From: Alphaproteobacteria bacterium
Lineage (GTDB): Bacteria > Pseudomonadota > Alphaproteobacteria > Rickettsiales > SXRF01
Direction of reading: 5' to 3'
NCBI GenBank assembly: GCA_020050695.1
Contig: JAGVKI010000168.1
Span: 1-5,500 of the forward strand
DNA: 5,500 bases
Shown here piece after piece: positions 1-5,500 of this stretch. Position 1 is the first letter of the stretch. Every line of letters begins with the position of its first letter. The notes below the pieces were generated by a model. That model was not told where the DNA came from, made no database searches, and saw nothing but the letters and a program-made list of their open reading frames with translations. A program made the translations under genes and the position numbers.

Positions 1-100
1 CGATGGTGGTCTGTTTAATGCTATGTGCTTTAGTCACGAATGTACCTGGTAGCTAAAAATATTACGTTGAAACCGTTGTCTTCTACCATGCACTGTATGA

Positions 101-106
101 ATTATA
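101..106 (-). promoter_or_regulatory. possible -10 element reading off the left edge
   Basis: The minus strand has a perfect TATAAT here, 100 bases from the window edge and pointing outward. At 17-18 bases upstream there is no -35 match (AACAGT or AAACAG). A TTGAAA lies at 115-120, but only eight bases away, too close to serve. It could start transcription of the next gene to the left, but the evidence is thin. Confidence 0.2.
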
Positions 107-120
107 GGCAGGCTTTTCAA

Positions 121-152
121 ATCACTGTTTATTACAGTTTGTTACAAGTGAT
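121..152. repeat. imperfect inverted repeat with nested dyad
   Basis: ATCACT (121-126) and AGTGAT (147-152) are a perfect outer dyad, extended by GT and AC with one bulged base. Nested inside is ACTGT (124-128) and ACAGT (134-138) around TTATT, which would compete with the outer pairing. The two halves also resemble an imperfect direct repeat of TTTATTACAG and TTTGTTACAA. There is no adjacent T run, so it is not a standard terminator. It could be a regulator-binding dyad or chance. Confidence 0.35.
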
Positions 153-208
153 AATCCATTAAAATCCAGAAAGTTATGAAGCCAAAAACATTAAAGACCG
201 TTAAGCTT

Positions 209-1102
209 CTATACCGACAAAAACGAGAGTTTCTCGGCAGGGCATGCAATAATATCGGACCATTTGGGCGATTCATCATACATAAAGGGGGCAAGCCGGT
301 AAGTGCCATTATTGGGGTTGGCGGCAGCAAAACGGTAAAAGCGGTAATGATCCGGCAGCAGGGCAGCCAGATCTCCCCGGCTAGCAACCACCCCTCGCAT
401 TTCCGGCGAAACATCGAGCAATACCAGGGGGCGGTCACGCTTTAGGGTTTGCGCAAGACCACGCAGCACCGCAACCTCCTGGCCGCCCACATCCACTTTT
501 GCTATCGAAACGGCGTTAATGCCGAGCGCCGCCATTAAACCGTCGCCAGCACGAAGCGGCAGGTTTCCCAGATGGTAGCTGTCTTTCTGGGCGCATTTTT
601 TTTCAGGCGTATCATAAAACGGCACGACTTCGTCGCGTTCGCCAAGTCCCACCGGATACGCCATGACATTGCCGACATGGTTCAGCGACAGGTTATAGTC
701 AAGCTGGCGGCGCGCCCGCTCGTAAGGTTCAAAGGCATGCACCTCATCGGCAAGCTTGGACATAAACAGGCTGTAATTGCCACTGCCCGCCCCCACATCA
801 ATGCTGATCAGGGGATCAGATGAGTGCGCACGAAGCCGGGCGGTATAATCACACAGCATCGACAGCAGGTATTTTTTATGGGCACCGCAGAAATAGACCA
901 CACGGTCAGCGCCATACACCGTATTGCCATGGAATTTCAGGCCCCAGGCAGGATCGTAAAACGGTATCTCAAACGGGAAGTCACGCAGCATCAGTGGATG
1001 CAGGCGCTTGACCAGTGAACGGCGTGTTTTATAGGGAAGCCAGCGCTGACGGCTTAGCAGGATAGACAGGTTTTGTATGGCATTTGTCTTGGCCTGAACC
1101 AT
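209..1102 (-). CDS. FkbM-family SAM-dependent methyltransferase
   Basis: This 297-residue protein looks like a class I methyltransferase of the FkbM family, which transfers a methyl group from S-adenosylmethionine, usually to a hydroxyl on a sugar, lipid or secondary metabolite. The SAM-binding glycine motif IDVGAGSGNYSLF is at about 101-113. The acidic strand end VHAFEP (121-126) fits ribose binding. A second family block, AKVDVGGQEVAVLRGL, is at 201-216. Other family members usually have DVEG where this protein has DVGG. The N-terminal part (about 42-85, FEIPFY, then HGN and VVYFCGAHKKYLL) resembles the lead-in seen in many bacterial FkbM proteins. I see no signal peptide or membrane segment, so it is probably cytoplasmic. 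The ATG at 1102 is chosen because an in-frame stop lies a few codons upstream. The ribosome site is weak. It starts 40 bases after ftsZ and may be co-transcribed. The substrate is unknown. Confidence 0.87.
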   Translation of the reverse strand: MVQAKTNAIQNLSILLSRQRWLPYKTRRSLVKRLHPLMLRDFPFEIPFYDPAWGLKFHGNTVYGADRVVYFCGAHKKYLLSMLCDYTARLRAHSSDPLISIDVGAGSGNYSLFMSKLADEVHAFEPYERARRQLDYNLSLNHVGNVMAYPVGLGERDEVVPFYDTPEKKCAQKDSYHLGNLPLRAGDGLMAALGINAVSIAKVDVGGQEVAVLRGLAQTLKRDRPLVLLDVSPEMRGVVASRGDLAALLPDHYRFYRFAAANPNNGTYRLAPFMYDESPKWSDIIACPAEKLSFLSV

Positions 1103-1142
1103 CCCAACACCACAGAGAAAAAAGGGTTAGTCGCAGGCGTGC

Positions 1143-2852
1143 TTAGTTTGCCTGACGACGCAGAAACGCAGGAATATCGAGATACTGGTCCTCGTCCGAC
1201 AAGCGGGCTGGCTTATCCGATACTTCCACCTGCATGGATTTCTGAACGACCTGAACACGATCAGCTGGTTCCTTTTCATCTTCACTGCGTGATGAAAGGG
1301 CGCGGCCTACTTCAGCAACACGCTGAAAAAAGCTACGGCCTGCCGCCGGGTTAGCTTCACGTGCATTCGCATCACGCGCCTGCTCGGTGCGGCGCATTTC
1401 GGAAGCAGCAGGCGATACAGCAATATACGACTCACGGCGGGTTTCCGTAAAAACATCCTGCGGGCTTACCGCCGAAGCAGGTTCACGCATAACAGGGCGT
1501 TCCTGCACAGCGCTGGCTGCCACCTGTAGATTTTCTTCTTCAAAGTCAGAGAAACGAACCACCTGCTGTTCTTCCTGCTTAGGAGCAGCCATGGATTCAT
1601 TTGGTTTTTCGATACGCATTGCGTTATTGGCGCGTTCTACCATAGCACGCACGCTTGGGGACATCTGGTCGCCGCCCGTATCACGTGCAGGTTCATACGC
1701 CGCGCTATTACGCGCTGGCTGATGCTGCATCGGAGATGGCGCAGCTGGTGCTGGCTTGATTTCTGCTTTAGGGGCTGCAACATTGTTTGCCGGAATAAAT
1801 GCATACGGCTTCTTCAGTTCACTTCCACCGGAAACGGCCTGTGTATTCACCGCTTTCTGGCCTTCATTATTCTTTGCAGACATAGGTGCATCAATACCAG
1901 TAGCTACTACCGATACGCGCATGCGGCCTTCCATGGATTCATTGAACGCAGAACCGAAAATGATATTTGCTTCTGAATCGACTTCTTCGCGTACGCGGTT
2001 TGCCGCTTCATCTACTTCAAACAGGGTCATGTCAGGACCGCCAGTGATATTGATCAGCAATGCGCGCGCGCCTTTAAGCGATACGTCATCGAGCAGCGGG
2101 TTAGAAATAGCAGCTTCTGCCGCTTCGATAGCACGGCGCTCGCCCGTTGCTTCGCCGGTGCCCATCATTGCCTTGCCCATTTCGCGCATTACGGTGCGGA
2201 TGTCAGCAAAGTCGAGATTGATAAGGCCGGGCTTTACCATCAGATCGGTAACGCCGCGCACACCCGAGTGCAGCACTTCGTCCGCCATTTTGAAAGCATC
2301 CGCAAAGGTGGTGCGTTCATTGGCAATACGGAACAGGTTCTGGTTTGGAATAATGATCAGTGTATCGACATATTCCTGTAATTCTTTCAGGCCGGATTCA
2401 GCAAGGCGCATACGGTGCGTGCCTTCAAACTGGAACGGCTTGGTAACAACAGCTACCGTCAGGATGCCGCGCTCTTTGGCAATACGCGCAACCACCGCCG
2501 CAGCGCCAGTACCGGTACCACCGCCCATACCGGCAGTGATAAACACCATGTTGCTGCCTTCGATATAGGCGGAAATTTCATCGCGCGCTTCTTCAGCTGC
2601 GTCGCGGCCTACTTCAGGGTTCGCACCTGCGCCAAGACCTTTGGTAATACCAGCGCCAAGCTGGATGGTGCGTTCGGTCAGTGAATGATCAAGCGCCTGC
2701 GCATCGGTGTTAGCTACAACGAAATTCACACCCTCTAAGTTGGAGGCGATCATGTTATTGACCGCATTACCGCCTGCTCCACCCACACCAATTACGGTAA
2801 TAGTCGGGCGCAACACTTCAGATTTCGCCGGAAGGTGCAGGTTAATCGTCAT
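1143..2852 (-). CDS. ftsZ: cell division protein FtsZ
   Basis: FtsZ is the tubulin-like GTPase that polymerises into the cytoplasmic Z ring and recruits the divisome. The T1 nucleotide loop [12 protein letters not shown] is at residues 22-33 and the tubulin signature GMGGGTGTG at 108-116. The synergy (T7) loop INLDFAD is at 211-217, with the catalytic aspartates D214 and D217. The globular core ends near VVATGIDA (316-322). A Gln/Ala/Glu/Pro-rich, probably disordered linker of about 225 residues follows. The conserved C-terminal peptide [13 protein letters not shown] (557-569) is where FtsA and other partners bind. The 569-residue length far exceeds the roughly 380 of E. coli FtsZ, but long linkers are usual in Alphaproteobacteria. 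The start is well set by a GAGGAG site seven bases upstream. The gene lies 156 bases after ftsA, a gap large enough for its own promoter. Confidence 0.99.
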   Translation of the reverse strand: MTINLHLPAKSEVLRPTITVIGVGGAGGNAVNNMIASNLEGVNFVVANTDAQALDHSLTERTIQLGAGITKGLGAGANPEVGRDAAEEARDEISAYIEGSNMVFITAGMGGGTGTGAAAVVARIAKERGILTVAVVTKPFQFEGTHRMRLAESGLKELQEYVDTLIIIPNQNLFRIANERTTFADAFKMADEVLHSGVRGVTDLMVKPGLINLDFADIRTVMREMGKAMMGTGEATGERRAIEAAEAAISNPLLDDVSLKGARALLINITGGPDMTLFEVDEAANRVREEVDSEANIIFGSAFNESMEGRMRVSVVATGIDAPMSAKNNEGQKAVNTQAVSGGSELKKPYAFIPANNVAAPKAEIKPAPAAPSPMQHQPARNSAAYEPARDTGGDQMSPSVRAMVERANNAMRIEKPNESMAAPKQEEQQVVRFSDFEEENLQVAASAVQERPVMREPASAVSPQDVFTETRRESYIAVSPAASEMRRTEQARDANAREANPAAGRSFFQRVAEVGRALSSRSEDEKEPADRVQVVQKSMQVEVSDKPARLSDEDQYLDIPAFLRRQAN

Positions 2853-2858
2853 ACGGTC

Positions 2859-2865
2859 TCTCCTC
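2859..2865 (-). promoter_or_regulatory. ribosome binding site of ftsZ
   Basis: The minus strand reads GAGGAGA here. GAGGAG is a near-perfect Shine-Dalgarno core and sits seven bases before the ATG at 2852. It is the strongest such site in the window, much better than those of ftsA, ftsQ or the methyltransferase. That agrees with the known need for many more copies of FtsZ than of FtsA or FtsQ. Confidence 0.85.
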
Positions 2866-2877
2866 GCAGAGTGTTAG

Positions 2878-2906
2878 TCTATACAATTTGTTGTGTATAT
2901 ATTGAA
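2878..2906 (-). promoter_or_regulatory. weak candidate promoter for ftsZ
   Basis: On the minus strand a TTCAAT (2901-2906) and a TATAGA (2878-2883) are 17 bases apart, matching about 3 of 6 and 4 of 6 consensus sigma-70 positions. The position, just upstream of the strong ftsZ ribosome site, suits a gene-specific promoter. However, AT-rich DNA yields such matches by chance. Promoters inside the dcw cluster ahead of ftsZ are well known in other bacteria, so this is a plausible location rather than a demonstrated site. Confidence 0.25.
2880..2899. repeat. inverted repeat TATACA/TGTATA
   Basis: A perfect six-base inverted repeat, TATACA (2880-2885) and TGTATA (2894-2899), flanks an eight-base spacer. 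It overlaps the proposed -10 and spacer of the weak ftsZ promoter. It could therefore be an operator-like dyad or a leader hairpin, but short AT-rich dyads are common by chance. Confidence 0.35.
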
Positions 2907-2916
2907 CGATTTATTC

Positions 2917-2954
2917 TTTTTTACCACTAGATTTTGTGGTTTCTGAGAAAAAAA
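2917..2954. repeat. hairpin-forming inverted repeat in the ftsA-ftsZ gap
   Basis: ACCAC (2923-2927) and GTGGT (2936-2940) form a perfect five-base dyad with an eight-base loop. It is flanked by six T (2917-2922) and seven A (2948-2954), which could lengthen the stem across a one-sided seven-base internal loop. It does not read as an intrinsic terminator for the operon, because on the minus strand the stem is followed by A residues instead of T. It may be a transcript-stability or regulatory structure, or chance. Confidence 0.4.
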
Positions 2955-3002
2955 TATCATCCCGCACAAGAGATAGATCATCGTCTTGCGAAAAAGACCG
3001 TC

Positions 3003-3021
3003 GGAAATTTAGAAATTTTCC
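3003..3021. repeat. AT-rich dyad over the ftsA stop codon
   Basis: GGAAATTT (3003-3010) and AAATTTTCC (3013-3021) are complementary apart from one extra base. The dyad spans the TAA of ftsA at 3009-3011. On the minus strand it is followed six bases later by a run of five T, so it could act as a weak attenuator or mRNA-end structure between ftsA and ftsZ. The stem has only two G-C pairs, so strong termination is unlikely. Confidence 0.3.
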
Positions 3022-4274
3022 TTGAACCAGTTCACCACTTTTTCAAAGCCAGCAGTCAGCCCACCGCGATGGCGGTACGCATCAAACATTTGTTCTTCCA
3101 TGGGTTTTTTGGTGATGTATTCCAGCATGCCCAGCGATGTCGCAAAGGCAGGCCCGCTAACCGCTTCAGCCAGTCCCGGCAGCGCGCGCGGACGACCGAG
3201 GCGCACCTGTTTACCCAGTAAATTCGATGCCATTTCACGCGCGCCAAGCAACTGGCTGGCACCGCCGGTAAGCACCACGCGTTTACCCGCATACATATTC
3301 GCACCGCTGATTTCCAGCTTGCTGCGGATCATCTCAAAAATCTCTTCCAGGCGCGGACGGATCACACCTACCAGCATCGAGCGCGGCATGCCGTTGGATT
3401 CTTCCGGATCTTCCTCACCCAGCGGCGGCACGTCAATCATGACATGATCATCACTGGCCGTTGCAATGGCGCTGCCATGCAGTGTTTTCAGGCGCTCCGC
3501 ATGCGAAAGGCTGGTCGATAAGCCGCGTGCAATATCGCTGGTCACATGCATGCCACCGACTGGAATCGCATCGGTATAGACGTTCTTGCCACCTGCGAAC
3601 ACGGCAAAACTGGTAACGCCGCCGCCCATATCAATGAGCGTTACGCCCAGATGTTTCTCATCGTCTTCCAGGCAGGAAAGCGCCGACGCGTAAGGCGACG
3701 CGATATATTCTTCCACATTCAGGTGGCAGCGCGCCACACAGTGCGCGAGATTGCGGGTAATGCTGGGCAGGCCCGTAATGATATGCAGGTCAGCGCCAAG
3801 TTTTTTGCCGAACATTTTACGCGGATCGCTGATGCCGCGAGCGCCGTCCAGATAGTAAGACACAGGAATACAGTGGATTATATCGCTTTCGTTATGAACG
3901 ATGCTGGCGCGTCCCTGCTCGATGATGTCCATAATATCGCGATCTGTCACTTCTTCGCCGAGCATGGTCATTTCAACCGTCACATTGCGCGATACGAGAT
4001 TACCGCCAGACAGGCTTACCTTCACGTTTTCCACCGTCTCGCCCGCCATCTGCTCAGCGGCATGCACCGCCGATACAATAGAGGCTTCGGCTTCAGCAAA
4101 ATCGGTGATGATGCCCGAGCGTATGCCCTTGCTCAGCTGGTGGCCAATACCCACGATTTTGGTGTTTCCCGCCGAATCCACATGCGCAATGAAACACGAG
4201 ATTTTGGACGTGCCAATATCCAGTACGGCAACACTGCCAACGGGGCTTTTACGTAAATGCTTCGAGCGTTTCAT
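3009..4274 (-). CDS. ftsA: cell division protein FtsA
   Basis: FtsA is the actin-like ATPase that ties FtsZ filaments to the inner membrane and signals to later division proteins. The phosphate-1 motif LDIGTSKI is at residues 18-25. The FtsA-specific 1C region occupies roughly 90-165. The phosphate-2 motif LIDMGGGVTSFAVF is at 213-226 and the adenosine motif VVLTGGASQL at 333-342. The last twelve residues, FEKVVNWFKENF, form the amphipathic membrane-targeting helix. At 421 residues it matches the usual family length (E. coli 420), and all the key motifs are intact. The ATG at 4274 puts LDIGTSK at the expected distance from the N-terminus, and an in-frame stop lies four codons upstream. No good Shine-Dalgarno sequence precedes it, which hints at low initiation or translation linked to ftsQ, 43 bases upstream. 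Confidence 0.98.
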   Translation of the reverse strand: MKRSKHLRKSPVGSVAVLDIGTSKISCFIAHVDSAGNTKIVGIGHQLSKGIRSGIITDFAEAEASIVSAVHAAEQMAGETVENVKVSLSGGNLVSRNVTVEMTMLGEEVTDRDIMDIIEQGRASIVHNESDIIHCIPVSYYLDGARGISDPRKMFGKKLGADLHIITGLPSITRNLAHCVARCHLNVEEYIASPYASALSCLEDDEKHLGVTLIDMGGGVTSFAVFAGGKNVYTDAIPVGGMHVTSDIARGLSTSLSHAERLKTLHGSAIATASDDHVMIDVPPLGEEDPEESNGMPRSMLVGVIRPRLEEIFEMIRSKLEISGANMYAGKRVVLTGGASQLLGAREMASNLLGKQVRLGRPRALPGLAEAVSGPAFATSLGMLEYITKKPMEEQMFDAYRHRGGLTAGFEKVVNWFKENF

Positions 4275-4317
4275 GAATGCCAGCTATGTATAATAGTAAT
4301 TTCGTAAGATGTTTCGC

Positions 4318-5220
4318 TCAGGTGTCTCTGGCGCTGTTGTTATTTTTGCCCGGAATCTGATCCGGTGATAGTTTAATAAACATCCTTCCCTGCAAGCGCA
4401 AGTCAATCTCTTTAATATCACGATCGAGGACTTGTTCACTTTCCTGTAATTCTGCCAGTTTAGTCCATGCATCCATGAGGTTATCCTCGGGCATCTTTAC
4501 TTCCACCATATCGTTCTGGCGATTGTTGATACGTATATTCCAGCGCCTGTCGCCTACACGGATGGCTGCCGAGAACCTGCGCGCCAGGTCAGGCTGCGCG
4601 GCAAGCAGGCCAAGCACGTCTTTGACATGCTGGGGTGCATCTGCGCCGATAATCAGCGGCAACTGCTTATAAGGCGCCATATCCAGGCCGGTCATCACCA
4701 CGCCGTTATCATCCACCAGCGCGATCTTGCCATTATTCTGCCACAGTGCCACCGGCTCACGCTCTACCACGCGTACATACAGCCTGTCAGGCAGGGAACG
4801 CTCTACCGTGGCGTGGCTGATGCTTTCAATTTTCTCCAGGCGCTCACGCACATCCTGCAACGATATGCGCAGGATCGGATCACCCTTTTTAATATCCATG
4901 GCTTTATTGATTTCGTCCATCGACGAGCGGCTGCGGCCTTCAAGATACAGAGACTGGACAGAAAACCCTGCCCGCGCGGTCATCGCATAGCCTGAATCAA
5001 CCACCGCCTGCGCCGCATGACCGATAGCCCCGGTTTTGATGCACCATGCGCCGGTAATGATCAGCCCCATCACACACGCTGCGCCGCCAACCACATAGAC
5101 TTTCTTAAGTAAGGCCTGGCGCTTTTTCTGGGCGGCTTTAGCGCGCATGATTTGCTGCGACTGCTGCTGCCGTGCAGTCATGCCGCTATGCTTCTTGCCT
5201 GCGCTTTTTTTTCTGGCCAT
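4318..5220 (-). CDS. ftsQ: cell division protein FtsQ
   Basis: FtsQ is a bitopic inner-membrane protein that joins the cytoplasmic ring to the periplasmic FtsB-FtsL and FtsW-FtsI septal synthesis complex. Counted from the ATG at 5220 it has 300 residues. A basic, Gln-rich cytoplasmic tail (1-40, starting MARKKSAGKK) is followed by one membrane helix at about 41-60 (VYVVGGAACVMGLIITGAWC). A POTRA domain spans about 86-154, including FSVQSLYLEG and the SLPDRLYVRVVEREPVALW stretch. A beta domain then runs to about 280, ending IDLRLQGRMFIKL. A GTG at 5226 would add two residues. The ATG is preferred because AGG lies five bases before it, and because MARKK is a natural start. It follows ddl by about 30 bases and precedes ftsA by 43, so the three are probably one operon. 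Confidence 0.95.
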   Translation of the reverse strand: MARKKSAGKKHSGMTARQQQSQQIMRAKAAQKKRQALLKKVYVVGGAACVMGLIITGAWCIKTGAIGHAAQAVVDSGYAMTARAGFSVQSLYLEGRSRSSMDEINKAMDIKKGDPILRISLQDVRERLEKIESISHATVERSLPDRLYVRVVEREPVALWQNNGKIALVDDNGVVMTGLDMAPYKQLPLIIGADAPQHVKDVLGLLAAQPDLARRFSAAIRVGDRRWNIRINNRQNDMVEVKMPEDNLMDAWTKLAELQESEQVLDRDIKEIDLRLQGRMFIKLSPDQIPGKNNNSARDT

Positions 5221-5251
5221 CGCCACCTATCCCCATTGCACCTGCGCGGTA

Positions 5252-5500
5252 TTATCCGCCAAGCGCCGCATCCTCTACCAGCATTTCTACCAAATTATTG
5301 AAGTTGATGCCAGCGTAAGCTGCAATTTCAGGAGAAAGGGAAAGCGCCGTCATGCCCGGTTGGGTATTTACCTCAAGCAGGTAAAACGCGCCGCCACCCG
5401 CCTGCGTATCATCATAGCGGAAGTCCGAGCGGGTAAGACCGCGGCATCCGAGCGACTGGTGGGCTTTAACCGCGAGGGCCAGCACTTCTTCATAGGCATC
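5252..5500 (-). CDS. ddl: D-alanine--D-alanine ligase, C-terminal part
   Basis: Only the last 82 residues are inside the window. The reading frame is open to the right edge (DAYEEVLALAVKAH), so the gene begins outside it. Ddl is the cytoplasmic ATP-grasp enzyme that joins two D-alanines for the end of the peptidoglycan pentapeptide. The fragment holds the metal-binding part of the ATP-grasp fold: SDFRYDD (D26 of the fragment) and LLEVNTQPGMT (E43 and N45). These correspond to the Asp, Glu and Asn that bind magnesium in E. coli DdlB. GMTALSLSPEIAAYAGI and a short helix then end the protein. A GTG at 5485 is an internal valine codon, not a start. The position directly before ftsQ is the standard dcw position. 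The ddlA/ddlB type cannot be told from the fragment. Confidence 0.96.
   Translation of the reverse strand, partial: DAYEEVLALAVKAHQSLGCRGLTRSDFRYDDTQAGGGAFYLLEVNTQPGMTALSLSPEIAAYAGINFNNLVEMLVEDAALGG

Larger units (their letters stand above)
1..208. other. AT-rich non-coding stretch after the methyltransferase gene
   Basis: I see no supportable gene here; all frames are broken by stops or are very short. Just past the methyltransferase stop, GAAGC (178-182) and GCTTC (205-209) could pair, but the loop is 22 bases and no T run follows on the minus strand, so this is not a convincing terminator. The piece may be the gap before the next gene to the left, which would lie outside the window. Confidence 0.6.

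Noticed and set aside
191..204. TTAA-N6-TTAA, resembling a CtrA site
   Set aside because: The CtrA consensus needs a seven-base spacer. Here it is six, at the 3' side of a gene and in AT-rich DNA where TTAA is common.
176..445. An 89-codon plus-strand frame beginning just past the methyltransferase stop
   Set aside because: Most of it is antisense to the methyltransferase C-terminus, and it has no clear ribosome site or known motif.
1103..1142. A possible terminator between ftsZ and the methyltransferase gene, suggested by a run of six T
   Set aside because: No stem of useful length precedes the T run on the minus strand.
1756..2568. A 270-codon plus-strand open frame opposite ftsZ
   Set aside because: It lies fully antisense to the conserved GTPase core of ftsZ. 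Its Ser/Arg/Ile-rich product has no recognisable domain, as expected from a shadow of codon bias.
3546..4256. A 236-codon plus-strand open frame opposite ftsA
   Set aside because: It is antisense to intact ftsA, and its His/Arg/Ala-rich composition is typical of a shadow frame with no domain.
4284..4472. A 62-codon minus-strand frame across the ftsQ end
   Set aside because: It overlaps the conserved FtsQ C-terminal part in another frame and shows no family features.

Overview
The window is the distal end of a division and cell wall (dcw) cluster, and every gene lies on the minus strand. Transcription runs from right to left: ddl (5' end cut by the window edge), ftsQ, ftsA, ftsZ, then an FkbM-family SAM-dependent methyltransferase. 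The organism is most likely an alphaproteobacterium. The evidence is the ddl-ftsQ-ftsA-ftsZ order, an FtsZ of 569 residues with a linker of about 225 residues ending in an [16 protein letters not shown] peptide, and a Ddl C-terminus with LLEVNTQPGMT. Base composition looks close to balanced in the genes and clearly AT-rich in the gaps. Genus cannot be read from this window.

Region by region: 5252-5500 is the last 82 residues of D-alanine--D-alanine ligase. After about 30 bases comes ftsQ (4318-5220, with a possible GTG start at 5226). A 43-base gap leads to ftsA (3009-4274). A 156-base AT-rich gap then precedes ftsZ (1143-2852). This gap holds several inverted repeats, a weak promoter candidate and a strong Shine-Dalgarno sequence. 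Forty bases after ftsZ comes the methyltransferase gene (209-1102). The final 1-208 is AT-rich and has no convincing gene. It holds an imperfect inverted repeat and a perfect TATAAT hexamer on the minus strand without a matching -35.

The genes form one functional story. Ddl makes the D-Ala-D-Ala dipeptide for peptidoglycan precursors. FtsZ forms the cytokinetic ring, FtsA tethers it to the membrane, and FtsQ links the ring to the periplasmic septal synthesis machinery. The methyltransferase is the unexpected member: lpxC often follows ftsZ in Proteobacteria. Its substrate cannot be predicted, although many FkbM enzymes modify glycans or lipids.

I see no mobile element, CRISPR array, RNA gene or clearly new system. 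The window is mostly a conserved housekeeping region. The points worth a second look are the methyltransferase after ftsZ, its altered internal motif, and the structured ftsA-ftsZ gap.
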